Source: Pseudomonadales bacterium (lineage in GTDB: Bacteria > Pseudomonadota > Gammaproteobacteria > Pseudomonadales > Ketobacteraceae). From it: a stretch of DNA of 44,673 nucleotides. Position 1 is the stretch's first letter. The number at the start of each line of letters is the position of its first letter. The translations under genes were made by a program, and so were the position numbers. Location: positions 1 to 44,673 of the forward strand of contig JAGUVW010000030.1 in the NCBI GenBank assembly GCA_020062665.1. The letters are read 5' to 3'. Shown here in pieces: positions 9,412 to 18,743 of this stretch. Under the pieces are notes generated by a model. It did not search any database. It worked only from the letters and a program-made list of their open reading frames with translations, and was not told the DNA's origin.

Positions 9412-11526
9412 ATGTCCCTGCCTGAACTGCGTCAGGAACTGAGCCTGCACCCTGGTCCCGCCGCGCCGGACGGCTCCCCCACCTGGCACCTGCAGGATCC
9501 GGTGGGCAATCGATTCTTCCAGCTCAGTTGGCCGGCGTTCGAGATTCTGTCCCGCTGGTCCCTGAACGATGTCCAGGCTGTCGTGGATGCGGTGAACCGC
9601 AACACCACCCTGTGCATCACCAGCGAAGACGTAAAGGCCCTGATCCTGTTTCTGCAACAGCATCACCTGCTGCGGGCCGGCAAAGCCGAAGACAGCGCTC
9701 GGCTGCATCAGGCACAGCAGGCCGCCCGTCCTGGCAAGGCACGCTGGCTGCTGAAAAACTACCTGTTCTTCCGTCTGCCCCTGGTGCGGCCGGAACCGCT
9801 GCTGAAATGGCTCGCCCCCCTGTTCGCCCTGGCTTTCACGCCGACCTTCTGGTGGCTGCAACTGGCATTGCTTTGTACCGGGCTGTATCTGGTGTCCCGG
9901 CAGTGGGATGCCTTCATCCACACATTCTCCGGATATTCCGGCTGGCAGGCATTCATCGGCATCGGCATTGCCCTGTCCTTCGCCAAAATCCTGCACGAAC
10001 TGGCCCATGCCCTGACGGCGCACCGCTACGGCTGCCGGGTACCGACCATGGGTGTTGCCTTTCTGGTCATGTTCCCGGTGCTGTACACCGACACCAATGA
10101 CGCCTGGAAGCTGCCCTCTCGCCGCGCCCGCCTGCACATCGCCGCCGCCGGGGTTCTGGCGGAACTGGTGCTGGCGGTGTGGGCTACTGTCCTGTGGAGC
10201 TTCCTGCCCGAAGGCCACTTCAAAACCGGCGTCTTTCTGCTGGCCACCAGCACCTGGCTGATCACCGTGGCCATCAACGCCAGCCCCTTCATGCGCTTCG
10301 ACGGTTACTTCCTGCTGGCGGACTATCTGAACCTGCCCAACCTGCACGAACGGGCCTTTGCCCTGGGCCGCTGGTGGTTGCGCAAAACACTGTTCGGCTG
10401 GGGCGATCCCGTGCCGGAACACTTCCCGCCCCGACGCCACCGCTTTCTGATCCTGTTTGCCATCGGAACCTGGATTTATCGCGCCGTACTGTTCCTCTCC
10501 ATCGCCCTGCTGGTGTATCACCTGTTCTTCAAGGCCCTGGGCATTCTGCTGATGCTGGTGGAACTGGCATGGTTTCTGGGTGTACCGGTACAGCGGGAAC
10601 TCAAAGTCTGGTGGCAACGCCGGCAGGACATGCACTGGAACCGGCACACCCGACGCAGCGCCGCCTTGTGTACCCTGGTAATGGTGGTGCTGCTGTTCCC
10701 CTGGCAGTCGGGCCTGCGTGCCCCAGCCGTCATCATGGCGCAACAGGCCCAGGGCCTGTACACCCCCTATGCAGCGCAAGTAGCCAGTGACGCTGCACGC
10801 CAAGGGGAACAGGTAAAGGCCGGTCAGGTGCTGGTGCGGTTGCATTCACCAGAGCTGGATTATCAATTGCGCATGGCCCAGGCGCAGGAACAACAACTGC
10901 GCTGGCAACTGCAACAACAAAGCTTCGATACACAACTGCAACAAGCCGGCCCTGCCTTGCGTCAACGCTGGGAAAGCGCCCGCCAGCAAGTGGCATCCCT
11001 GCAGCGCCAGATCGATCAGCTCACCATCACGGCACCCTTCGATGGCGACATCCTGACCCGCAACGACGCTCTCACCCCCGGCACCTGGCTGTCAGCCGGC
11101 GAACAACTGTTCCAGCTGGCCGCCCCCGCCGGCATCAAGGGCGAGGCTTATATCAGCGAACCCCAGCTACTGCGCCTGCAGAACAGCGTCCCCCATGCCT
11201 CGCAACTCACTTTCGTTGCCGAACAGCCCGGCATGCCAGCCCTGCACTGCCACAGCCAGGGTGCAGATCCCGTCAATATTCCCGTATTGGAACAACCCGC
11301 ACTGGCCAGCGTACACGGCGGTACCATCGCCACCCAACTCAATACACAGCAACAACTGGTGCCGGTGGAAAGCCACTTCCGGCTGCGGTTCGACACCTGC
11401 ACAGGCCACGCCGGTACCCGGCAGATCCTGGCAGGCACGGCGTTACTGCAAGGGGAACGCAAAAGCCTGCTGGCCAGAGCAATGCGCCATGCACGCGCCA
11501 TACTGGTCAGCGAGGCCGGCTTCTAG
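9412..11526 (+). CDS. PqqD-like / M50 membrane metallopeptidase / HlyD fusion protein
   Basis: 704 residues. Residues about 20-90 look like a PqqD-type winged-helix domain (LSWPAFEILSRWSLNDVQAV ... ILFLQQHHLL). A polytopic membrane part follows with zinc motif HELAH (195-199) and the second M50 motif NASPFMRFDGYF (289-300), as in YydH/COG1994-type peptidases. After the last membrane segments (about 410-425) a HlyD-like lipoyl/coiled-coil/barrel region runs to the end (YAAQVASDAARQGEQVKAGQ; ITAPFDGDILTRNDALTPG). It starts 3 nt after the preceding gene. In this cassette it takes the inner-membrane place where an ABC transporter would be expected. Whether it cleaves or only conducts the substrate is not known. 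Confidence 0.85.
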   Translation: MSLPELRQELSLHPGPAAPDGSPTWHLQDPVGNRFFQLSWPAFEILSRWSLNDVQAVVDAVNRNTTLCITSEDVKALILFLQQHHLLRAGKAEDSARLHQAQQAARPGKARWLLKNYLFFRLPLVRPEPLLKWLAPLFALAFTPTFWWLQLALLCTGLYLVSRQWDAFIHTFSGYSGWQAFIGIGIALSFAKILHELAHALTAHRYGCRVPTMGVAFLVMFPVLYTDTNDAWKLPSRRARLHIAAAGVLAELVLAVWATVLWSFLPEGHFKTGVFLLATSTWLITVAINASPFMRFDGYFLLADYLNLPNLHERAFALGRWWLRKTLFGWGDPVPEHFPPRRHRFLILFAIGTWIYRAVLFLSIALLVYHLFFKALGILLMLVELAWFLGVPVQRELKVWWQRRQDMHWNRHTRRSAALCTLVMVVLLFPWQSGLRAPAVIMAQQAQGLYTPYAAQVASDAARQGEQVKAGQVLVRLHSPELDYQLRMAQAQEQQLRWQLQQQSFDTQLQQAGPALRQRWESARQQVASLQRQIDQLTITAPFDGDILTRNDALTPGTWLSAGEQLFQLAAPAGIKGEAYISEPQLLRLQNSVPHASQLTFVAEQPGMPALHCHSQGADPVNIPVLEQPALASVHGGTIATQLNTQQQLVPVESHFRLRFDTCTGHAGTRQILAGTALLQGERKSLLARAMRHARAILVSEAGF

Positions 11527-11531
11527 CGCCT

Positions 11532-12836
11532 TCACCCCACATAATTCAACAAAATCCCCGCCGCCACTGCCGAGCCGATCACCCCCGCCACATTCGGCCC
11601 CATGGCATGCATCAGCAGAAAATTGTGGGGGTTGGCTTCCAGCCCCAGCTTGTTCGACACCCGCGCCGCCATCGGCACCGCCGACACGCCGGCCGAACCG
11701 ATCAGCGGATTGATGGGCCGGCTGGACACCAGGTTCATCAGCTTCGCCATCAACACTCCGGCGGCCGTGCCGATGCAGAACGCCGCCATTCCCAGCACCA
11801 GAATGCCCAGGGTTTCCGCCACCAGAAACGATGACGCACTCAGTTTGGAACCCACCGCCAACCCCAATCCGATGGTCACGATATTGATCAGCGCGTTCTG
11901 CACGGTAAAACTCAGCCGATCCACCACACCACATTCCCGCATCAGATTGCCAAAGCAGAACATGCCCAGCAGCGGCGCCGCATCCGGCAACACTAATGCC
12001 ACCAACACCAGCAACAACAACGGGAAGACGATCTTCTCGATACGGGACACTTCACGCAATTGTTCCATGCGGATCTTGCGTTCCGCCTCGGTGGTGAGTG
12101 CGCGCATGATCGGCGGCTGAATCAACGGCACCAGCGCCATGTAGGAATAGGCCGCCACCGCAATGGCACCCAACAGATCCGGCGCCAAGCGTGTGGTGAC
12201 ATAAATCGCCGTGGGGCCGTCGGCGCCGCCAATAATGCCAATGGCCGCCGCATCCGCCAGCGAAAAGTCGATGCCGATGCCCAGCTCCGTCAGCGCCAGC
12301 GCACCCAGCAGCGCGGCAAAAATCCCGAACTGCGCTGCCGCACCCAGCAACAGGGTTTTGGGATTGGCCAGCAACGGGCCGAAATCCGTCATCGCGCCCA
12401 CGCCCATAAAAATCAGCAGCGGAAACAGGCCGGTGGTGAGCCCCACGGAATAGATCAAATACAGGATGCCATCAGTGTGGCCCTGCTGCCGCGCCAGAAA
12501 TTCCACCTGCGCATTCAGCGTCGGCGCAGCAGCATAGAAGGCGTCCTTCACCTCTTTCACGCTGGCGTCCGCCGCCACCCCCAGCAGCGAACGGATCTGA
12601 GCGCCCAGTTCTGCGTCGCCGTAATACAGCGCGTGACTCACCGCCGACTCCGCCAGCCCCGCCAGGGGAATATTCGCCAGAATCCCACCGAAGCCGATCG
12701 GCACCAGCAATAGCGGTTCAAAGCCTTTGCGGATCGCCAGCCACAACAACAGCAGGCCCACGCCGATCATCACCGCCTGATCCCACTGCAGGTGATAAAT
12801 GCCTGTGCTGTGCCACAACTGAATCAGATTCTCCAT
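11532..12836 (-). CDS. oadB: Oxaloacetate decarboxylase beta subunit, Na+-translocating
   Basis: 434 residues, strongly hydrophobic with about ten membrane segments, matching the OadB/GcdB/MmdB family. Recognisable parts are [20 protein letters not shown] and the C-terminal [20 protein letters not shown]. In this family the beta subunit decarboxylates carboxybiotin and pumps sodium out. It is last of the oadGAB run, 12 nt after oadA, and its stop lies 5 nt from the stop of the convergent M50 gene with no obvious terminator between them. Confidence 0.95.
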   Translation of the reverse strand: MENLIQLWHSTGIYHLQWDQAVMIGVGLLLLWLAIRKGFEPLLLVPIGFGGILANIPLAGLAESAVSHALYYGDAELGAQIRSLLGVAADASVKEVKDAFYAAAPTLNAQVEFLARQQGHTDGILYLIYSVGLTTGLFPLLIFMGVGAMTDFGPLLANPKTLLLGAAAQFGIFAALLGALALTELGIGIDFSLADAAAIGIIGGADGPTAIYVTTRLAPDLLGAIAVAAYSYMALVPLIQPPIMRALTTEAERKIRMEQLREVSRIEKIVFPLLLLVLVALVLPDAAPLLGMFCFGNLMRECGVVDRLSFTVQNALINIVTIGLGLAVGSKLSASSFLVAETLGILVLGMAAFCIGTAAGVLMAKLMNLVSSRPINPLIGSAGVSAVPMAARVSNKLGLEANPHNFLLMHAMGPNVAGVIGSAVAAGILLNYVG

Positions 12837-12848
12837 GACTGCGAGCCC

Positions 12849-14639
12849 TTAACCGATCAGCGCCAGTATGTCGCCCACTTTCACCGCGTCGCCCTGCTTC
12901 ACCAGAATGCGGTTCACAGTGCCGGCGTGAACGGCGCGGATTTCGGTTTCCATTTTCATGGCTTCCAGATACAGCACGATATCACCCTCGTTCACATGCT
13001 GGCCCACCGCCACTGGCACTTTGGTAATGGTGCCCGCCAGCGGCGAATGCACCGGTTCACCGCCGCTGCTCGCTGATGGTGTCGCCACCGGCGCCGACGC
13101 GGCTGACGTCACCGGCGCCACTCCCACTGCGTCGCCGCCTTCGTTCACCTGCACCACATAGGCGTTGCCGTTCACGGTTACCGTATACACCGCCGGACCC
13201 ACAGGCGTCGGTGCGGGTGCGGGCTTGGCCGGTGCCGGCTCCTTACCCGGCGCTGGCTCAAACGCAGCAGGATTACCGCGATTTTCCAGAAACTTCAGCC
13301 CCACCTGAGGGAACATGGCGTAGGTGAGCACGTCGTCCACCTCCGCACCGGCCAGTGTGATATTTTTTTCGGCCGCAAGTTTTTTCAATTCCGCCGTCAG
13401 ATGCGCCAGCTCAGGCTCCAGCAGATCCGCCGGGCGACAGGTGATGGGTGGCTTGCCTTCCAGCACACGATCCTGCAACGCTTTATTGAAGGGCGCCGGC
13501 GCCGCGCCATACTCACCTTTCAACACACCGGCGGTTTCTTTCGAGATGGATTTGTAGCGTTCACCCGCCAGCACGTTCAGCACCGCCTGGGTGCCGACAA
13601 TCTGCGACGTAGGCGTCACCAGCGGAATGAAACCCAGCTCTTCCCGCACCTTGGGAATTTCTGCCAGCACCTCGTCGAAACGCTGGCTGGCGCCCTGCTC
13701 CTTCAGCTGGCTTTCCATATTGGTGAGCATGCCGCCGGGCACCTGCGCCACCAGAATGCGCGCATCCACGCCTTTCAGGCTACCCTCGAATTTGGCGTAT
13801 TTTTTTCGCACCTCACGAAAGTACGCGGCGATTTCTTCCAGCAGAATCAGGTCCAGGCCCGTGTCGCGCTCGGTGCCCTGCAGGATCGCCACCACGGCTT
13901 CGGTGGGCGAGTGGCCGTAGGTCATGCTCATGGAGGAAATCGCCGTGTCCACGTTATCGATGCCGGCTTCCACCGCTTTCACAATCGTGGCGGTGGACAT
14001 GCCGGTGGTGGCGTGGCTTTGCATGTGAATGGGAATATCCAGCGCGTGGCGCAGGCGCGTCACCAGTTCGAACGCCGTGTAGGGCCGCAACAACCCCGCC
14101 ATGTCCTTGATGCAGACCGAATGCGCGCCCATGTCCTCGATCTGCTTGCCCATGTCCACCCACATATCCAGGGTGTGCACCGGGCTTACGGTGTAGGAAA
14201 TGGTGCCTTGCGCATGCTTGCCGGTTTTCAGCACCGCCTTGATCGCAGTTCGCAGATTGCGCATGTCATTCATGGCATCGAACACGCGGAACACATCGAC
14301 ACCATTCACCGCCGCCCGCTCGACAAATTTTTCCACCAGATCATCCGCGTAATGGCGATAACCCAACAGGTTCTGCCCGCGCAACAGCATTTGCTGCGGC
14401 GTATTGGGCATGGCTTTTTTCAGCTGCCGGATGCGCTCCCAGGGATCTTCGCCCAGGTAACGGATGCAGGCATCGAAAGTGGCGCCACCCCAGGATTCCA
14501 GCGACCAGAATCCCACCTTGTCCAGCTTGGGCGCGATGGGCAACATGTCGTCGAGGCGCATGCGGGTGGCAAACAGCGACTGGTGCGCATCCCGCAGCAC
14601 CACATCGGTGATTCCCAGGGGTTTGAGTGGCTTGATCAT
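12849..14639 (-). CDS. oadA: Oxaloacetate decarboxylase alpha subunit (carboxyltransferase/biotin)
   Basis: 596 residues. The N-terminal carboxyltransferase barrel begins with [19 protein letters not shown] and contains the metal-site region [21 protein letters not shown]. An Ala/Pro-rich linker (about 460-530) leads to the C-terminal biotinyl domain with the biotinylation motif EAMKMETEI. The enzyme moves the carboxyl group of oxaloacetate to biotin, giving pyruvate. GAAGG lies 6 nt before the ATG. The middle position in oadG-oadA-oadB is the usual layout. Confidence 0.96.
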   Translation of the reverse strand: MIKPLKPLGITDVVLRDAHQSLFATRMRLDDMLPIAPKLDKVGFWSLESWGGATFDACIRYLGEDPWERIRQLKKAMPNTPQQMLLRGQNLLGYRHYADDLVEKFVERAAVNGVDVFRVFDAMNDMRNLRTAIKAVLKTGKHAQGTISYTVSPVHTLDMWVDMGKQIEDMGAHSVCIKDMAGLLRPYTAFELVTRLRHALDIPIHMQSHATTGMSTATIVKAVEAGIDNVDTAISSMSMTYGHSPTEAVVAILQGTERDTGLDLILLEEIAAYFREVRKKYAKFEGSLKGVDARILVAQVPGGMLTNMESQLKEQGASQRFDEVLAEIPKVREELGFIPLVTPTSQIVGTQAVLNVLAGERYKSISKETAGVLKGEYGAAPAPFNKALQDRVLEGKPPITCRPADLLEPELAHLTAELKKLAAEKNITLAGAEVDDVLTYAMFPQVGLKFLENRGNPAAFEPAPGKEPAPAKPAPAPTPVGPAVYTVTVNGNAYVVQVNEGGDAVGVAPVTSAASAPVATPSASSGGEPVHSPLAGTITKVPVAVGQHVNEGDIVLYLEAMKMETEIRAVHAGTVNRILVKQGDAVKVGDILALIG

Positions 14640-14693
14640 GGCGGGCCTTCAGTGAATGGGGGAATGGAGTGGAAACCGCCGGCGCGCAAAGGC

Positions 14694-14921
14694 TCAGCGA
14701 CGCTGGCGATGATGGTGAACGGCGGCAGACACAGCGGCGAGGACTTCATCCTGGCGCCGGTCGGACGCTGGTATCGGCGCGGACACCGGAGGCTCCACCG
14801 CGTCGGGAAAATAACGCGCGATCAGACGGGACATAAGCTGGGTACAGAACACGAGCAAGGTCAGAAACAGATACACCGTTCCCATACCGATGAGCATCAG
14901 GTTGAATCCTTCCCACAGCAT
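14694..14921 (-). CDS. oadG: Oxaloacetate decarboxylase gamma subunit
   Basis: 75 residues with one N-terminal membrane segment (FNLMLIGMGTVYLFLTLLVF), a Pro-rich middle and a basic His/Arg-rich tail (AVHHHRQRR). This is the pattern of OadG, whose small subunit anchors the alpha subunit to the beta subunit and binds zinc through its C-terminal tail in characterised systems. It is first in the operon, ending 54 nt before oadA. The 14,922-15,195 gap upstream must hold its promoter, but I see no clear one. Confidence 0.88.
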   Translation of the reverse strand: MLWEGFNLMLIGMGTVYLFLTLLVFCTQLMSRLIARYFPDAVEPPVSAPIPASDRRQDEVLAAVSAAVHHHRQRR

Positions 14922-15195
14922 GGTGTCGTCTGCCTCCGCAAGTCGGTTTGGCCCAATTTAACCCGTTCACCCGGGTGGAGCAATGCGATGCATCAAGCGC
15001 GCCAGGAGCAAAAGCCGATCGTCTTGCCGGTCATCACCGCCCGCAGCAAGCAACTCCCTGTAACCAAATTCCATCAGGCCCCACATTGTTTGTTGCACGC
15101 CGGTTATTTAAATTTGCCGCCTGAAGCACCTACGGACGTTTGATGACAGGCCAGTTGGACATTGCACTGATGCCAGGCCAAGGGAATCGCTACAC

Positions 15196-16953
15196 ATGAC
15201 TTTATGGATGACCCGCTACCTCACCCTGCGCTCGGTGATGGTGGCCACATTCTTACTCTGTCTGCCCGCGCTGTTCTCGGGCTATCTGGGCGATGACTAC
15301 TTTCATCACGCCCTGCTGAGCCCAGACGTTGCCATTCCCAAAGCCAACGACTGGTCGCTGTTCGGCCTGTTCTCGTGGATCGACAGCGAGCCTGCCCGCA
15401 ACCGGGCGCTGATGGATCTGGGGGTATTGCCCTGGTGGACGTTCGAAGGCATGCGCTACCAGTTCTGGCGTCCGCTGGCGGAAATCAGCCACTGGCTCGA
15501 CCACCAGCTGTGGCGCGACCATCCCTGGCTGATGCACCTGCACAGCCTGGCACTGTATCTGGCACTGGGCTACGCCCTTTTCCGCTGGTTCCGGCAAAAC
15601 CGGATGGCCCACCAGGCCGCCCTGCTGGCCCTGGCAGTGTTCATGCTCGACTCCACCCATGGCCTCACCCTCAGCTGGCTCGCCAACCGCAATGCACTCA
15701 TGGCTGGACTGTTTGGCGTCATCTGCATCATGCAATACCACGAATGGCGAGAAAGCGCTTCTCTACGCGCGTTCGCGCTGAGCCTGACCTGCCTGATCGC
15801 CAGCCTGCTGAGCGGTGAAATCGGCATTTCCACCACCTGCTATTTGGGCGCCCATGCCTTGCTGCTGGACAGGCAGGGCCCGCGCAAGGGGCTGCTCGCC
15901 CTGTGGCCGTTTGCACTCACCTGCGTGGTCTGGTTCGCCCTGTATAAACTGGGCCGGTTCGGTGCCGATCATTCCGACGTGAACTACATCGATCCCGTCA
16001 CCGCCCCTGTTGCCTTCGCGCTGAAGACCCTCGAACGGATACCAGTGCTGCTGTTTTCGCAGCTGGGACTGATACCGGCCGAAATCTATGGATTCAGCGC
16101 CCGCCCCATCCCGTTATATCTGGTCATCGCGTGTCTGTTCTGCCTGGGCGTGCTCTATGTGCTGTGGCCGCTGCTGAAACAATCCGCCCAATCCCGTTTC
16201 TGGCTGCTGGGAGCGCTGTTTTCACTGGTGCCGGTCAGCGCCACCGTGCCGGCCGATCGCAATCTGCTGTTCGTGGGAATGGGCGTCTCGGCGCTGCTGG
16301 GTCAACTGTTCCAGCAACTGATCCGCCAGCAGGAACCGCAACAACTGCGCCGGATCGGAGCGCGCATCCTGATCGTCATCCACCTGCTGATTTCGCCTCT
16401 GCTGCTGCCCCTGTTCAGCTACAGCCCGCAACTGTGGAGCCGGCTGATGGGACTCGATCTTGCGCAAAAGCTACCCGTGGAAAACCCCACTGAAAGCCTG
16501 CTGTCGTTTGGCATGCCGATGCCAGTGGGCATGGGTGCCCTGCCCATGCGCTACGCCCATGGCCTTGCCCTGCCCGACAAGCTATGGACGATCTCCACCC
16601 TGCAACAGAATTTCACACTGGCCCGGGTGGACGAGAACACCCTGCTGGTACGATCCCACCGGGGCATGGTAGACAAACTGGAAACCAACCTGCGCAACCT
16701 TGAGCAATTCCCGTTTCCGCAGGACTTCAGCATTCACCTCACCGATCTGACGCTGGAAACCACCCGCTTCAACGACGAAGGCCACCCCACTGAGCTGCAG
16801 CTGACTTTCCACAACAACCGGCAGGCATCCACCGCCATATTGACCTGGAACGGGAAAACGTTTGAACGCCACCCGATTCCTGCGGTGGGCGAATCTATTA
16901 CACTGAATCTCGCAAACACGCAGGCACTGGCGGGCGCTACCGAGGCATACTGA
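15196..16953 (+). CDS. Polytopic membrane protein, GT-C glycosyltransferase-like
   Basis: 585 residues. About ten or more membrane segments fill residues 15-420; the last 160 residues are a soluble region rich in beta segments. Near the N-terminus, after the first membrane segment, is GYLGDDYFHH, the acidic pair expected in the first periplasmic loop of GT-C transferases. A WRPLAEISHWLDHQLWRDHPW stretch follows, as in uncharacterised relatives. By family knowledge such proteins move sugars from lipid-linked donors, but the donor and acceptor cannot be inferred. It stands alone between divergent oadG and convergent neighbours. Confidence 0.6.
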   Translation: MTLWMTRYLTLRSVMVATFLLCLPALFSGYLGDDYFHHALLSPDVAIPKANDWSLFGLFSWIDSEPARNRALMDLGVLPWWTFEGMRYQFWRPLAEISHWLDHQLWRDHPWLMHLHSLALYLALGYALFRWFRQNRMAHQAALLALAVFMLDSTHGLTLSWLANRNALMAGLFGVICIMQYHEWRESASLRAFALSLTCLIASLLSGEIGISTTCYLGAHALLLDRQGPRKGLLALWPFALTCVVWFALYKLGRFGADHSDVNYIDPVTAPVAFALKTLERIPVLLFSQLGLIPAEIYGFSARPIPLYLVIACLFCLGVLYVLWPLLKQSAQSRFWLLGALFSLVPVSATVPADRNLLFVGMGVSALLGQLFQQLIRQQEPQQLRRIGARILIVIHLLISPLLLPLFSYSPQLWSRLMGLDLAQKLPVENPTESLLSFGMPMPVGMGALPMRYAHGLALPDKLWTISTLQQNFTLARVDENTLLVRSHRGMVDKLETNLRNLEQFPFPQDFSIHLTDLTLETTRFNDEGHPTELQLTFHNNRQASTAILTWNGKTFERHPIPAVGESITLNLANTQALAGATEAY

Positions 16954-17026
16954 GTGCGGCACAACGCAGCGGCGCGCTCCGCAAGTTACTGACCCCGTGG
17001 CGGGATCGCCAGCGAACCGGGCGCCA

Positions 17027-17722
17027 TCACTTTTCGAAATAGGTGACCACTGTGTAGATCGCAGGCAACCCCTTGTCAGTGCGCAACTCAAAGTTGCGTC
17101 GGCACACAAACATCATGCCTGGAAACTCATCCAGGCCGATACGCGCCTGCCCCCTCTCATCGTAATCAGCCTCTGATGCAGACAAGAGCAGCCGTAGCAG
17201 CAAAGCCTTCATCTGTTTCAAATCGAGCATCATGCTGGTACTGCAACGCTCCAGCATCCGCGCCAACGTGTGACCGCTGATGGCGATGTCCATCGGCCCG
17301 CCATTCAACATCACGCGCGTGTTCTTGTTGGTAACCTTGATAAAACTGAAGCAGAAATAGGCCCGCTTCCTTGCCGTCTGCAGATGAACCAGCCGCCATC
17401 CTGTTATGTTTTTGGGCGCGTCACGCACGATCATCAGAAGATCGGCAACCCTGGGATCCTTGTAAAGTGCGCGAAAACGGCTGAGGGGTTTACGGTACTT
17501 GGCCTCGATCTGCTTTAACAGCACCATGCAGAGGGCGTTGCGGGTGTCGATTTCCTCTCCCAAACGCTCCAGGAAACGATCCGCCTTCATGTGGGCGGTG
17601 GATTCAGATAAATGCAGTTTCGGGTTGACCGAAACCCTGGCCAGTTTGAGACCGGCCTTCCTGACATCATTGGCGCGGTCGGAGGAACGGAAAATCAAGT
17701 TCCATTGATGGGTGACGTCCAT
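17027..17722 (-). CDS. Hypothetical protein, 231 aa
   Basis: Not recognised. It is a soluble, basic protein without a signal or membrane segment. Visible landmarks are a Lys/Arg-rich helical middle (LLKQIEAKYRKPLSRFRAL), a motif IAISGHTLARMLERC that recalls the H-x3-R-x3-R helix of some small toxin-like or DUF4258-type domains, and a hydrophobic C-terminal strand GLPAIYTVVTYFEK. It lies between the convergent GT-C-like gene and the tRNA-Arg terminator and is leftward like the tRNA genes. The function is unknown. Confidence 0.7.
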   Translation of the reverse strand: MDVTHQWNLIFRSSDRANDVRKAGLKLARVSVNPKLHLSESTAHMKADRFLERLGEEIDTRNALCMVLLKQIEAKYRKPLSRFRALYKDPRVADLLMIVRDAPKNITGWRLVHLQTARKRAYFCFSFIKVTNKNTRVMLNGGPMDIAISGHTLARMLERCSTSMMLDLKQMKALLLRLLLSASEADYDERGQARIGLDEFPGMMFVCRRNFELRTDKGLPAIYTVVTYFEK

Positions 17723-17872
17723 GTTCGTACTTTGCGATCAATCCTGAGGGAGCGCGCAAAATGCCACAACCACAAAACCGCTTTCAACAGCGTTTTCGGA
17801 TGAACGATGTGCGAATTTTCCCACCTTACAGCGTCGCGGCGAAGAAGCGTGCTGAGCTGACCAAGCAGAAAT

Positions 17873-17900
17873 AAAAAAGGGGCTGCATTTCTGCAACCCC
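17873..17900 (-). terminator. Terminator of tRNA-Arg
   Basis: Read leftward: GGGG, a nearly complementary TTGCAG-AAAT-GCAG core, CCCC, then six T (17873-17878). It lies 10 nt past the tRNA 3' end. Confidence 0.85.
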
Positions 17901-17910
17901 TTGTTTTATA

Positions 17911-17987
17911 TGGCGCGCCAGGAAGGATTCGAACCTCCGACCGCCTGGTTCGTAGCCAGGTACTCTATCCAGCTGAGCTACTGGCGC
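17911..17987 (-). tRNA. tRNA-Arg (anticodon ACG)
   Basis: 77 nt read leftward. The acceptor stem GCGCCAG pairs with CTGGCGC, the discriminator is G, and CCA is encoded at 17911-17913. The anticodon stem CCTGG/CCAGG encloses CTACGAA, giving anticodon ACG. The T-arm GGTTCGAATCC is intact. It has its own promoter and terminator. Confidence 0.97.
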
Positions 17988-18001
17988 GTAAGAGAGTGTG
18001 C

Positions 18002-18029
18002 ATTTTACGAATTCGCGCTTCGGAGTCAA
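18002..18029 (-). promoter_or_regulatory. Promoter of tRNA-Arg
   Basis: Read leftward: -35 TTGACT (18029-18024), 16-nt spacer, -10 TAAAAT (18007-18002). The predicted start is a few bases upstream of the mature tRNA 5' end at 17987. Confidence 0.75.
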
Positions 18030-18176
18030 TCAGTTATTGCACTTTTTTGACCCTGTCGGCTGAACCCGTCAGCACCGTTTGCTACCTGCGAACCTGCTCT
18101 GGTTCGACCGAAGCATCATCATGAAAAATCAGGGGATTTTACCTTCAGACACCGGATATTCCCGAGAGGGGGAATA

Positions 18177-18269
18177 TGGCGGAGAGGGAGGGATTCGAAC
18201 CCTCGATACAGCTTTTGACCGTATACTCCCTTAGCAGGGGAGCGCCTTCGGCCTCTCGGCCACCTCTCC
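18177..18269 (-). tRNA. tRNA-Ser (anticodon GCT)
   Basis: 93 nt read leftward. The acceptor GGAGAGG pairs with CCTCTCC, followed by G and encoded CCA (18177-18179). The anticodon stem CTCCC/GGGAG encloses CTGCTAA, giving GCT. A long variable arm typical of tRNA-Ser and the T-loop GGTTCGAATCC are present. Confidence 0.97.
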
Positions 18270-18346
18270 AAAAACGTGGGCGGAATGATACTAGCGTTTA
18301 CCTGAAATTCCTAGCGCAAATTTCAAATTCGCGGTTTGCTAAGTCC

Positions 18347-18381
18347 TTAAAAACAAAAGCGATGCTGGTGCATCGCTTTTG
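18347..18381 (-). terminator. Terminator of csrA
   Basis: A perfect 12-bp stem (CAAAAGCGATGC / GCATCGCTTTTG, 18354-18381) with a 4-nt loop, followed on the leftward strand by GTTTTTA. It lies 26 nt after the csrA stop. Confidence 0.85.
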
Positions 18382-18406
18382 CAAGGTTCAGACCCGGACG
18401 ACGTGA

Positions 18407-18598
18407 TCAGTTACCCGTTTCGTGCTCTCCACCCTTTTCGCGCTGGATGCGCTGGTAGATTTCCTCACGGTGCACCGCCACTTCCTTGGGGGCGTTCACA
18501 CCGATCCGTACCTGATTGCCCTTGACGCCCAGCACAGTCACGGTGACTTCGTCGCCAATCATCAGGGTTTCGCCCACACGGCGAGTCAATATCAACAT
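18407..18598 (-). CDS. csrA: Carbon storage regulator CsrA (RsmA)
   Basis: 63 residues with the complete family pattern: [20 protein letters not shown] at the start, the [20 protein letters not shown] core and a short hydrophilic tail. CsrA is a dimeric RNA-binding protein that binds GGA motifs in leaders and represses or stabilises mRNAs, controlling carbon storage, motility and biofilm. A strong AAAGGAGAAGG ribosome site precedes the ATG. It follows lysC in the order alaS-lysC-csrA-tRNA-Ser that is common in gammaproteobacteria. Confidence 0.97.
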   Translation of the reverse strand: MLILTRRVGETLMIGDEVTVTVLGVKGNQVRIGVNAPKEVAVHREEIYQRIQREKGGEHETGN

Positions 18599-18743
18599 TT
18601 TCCTTCTCCTTTACTTACTGCTCCTGCCGAGCATCTGAATTCACGTGCCGAGAAAGCCCTACCCGGTTGTAAACATTCCTAATCAATTATCGTCCAGGTT
18701 TCTGATTTTGGTAGGGCCATTTCGGGATTTGTTGGTTTAGGGA

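Noticed and set aside
7948-10845. A 965-residue leftward open frame
   Set aside because: It is antisense to the HlyD, GAF-HlyD and M50 genes. Its Gln/His/Gly-rich composition is typical of a shadow frame.
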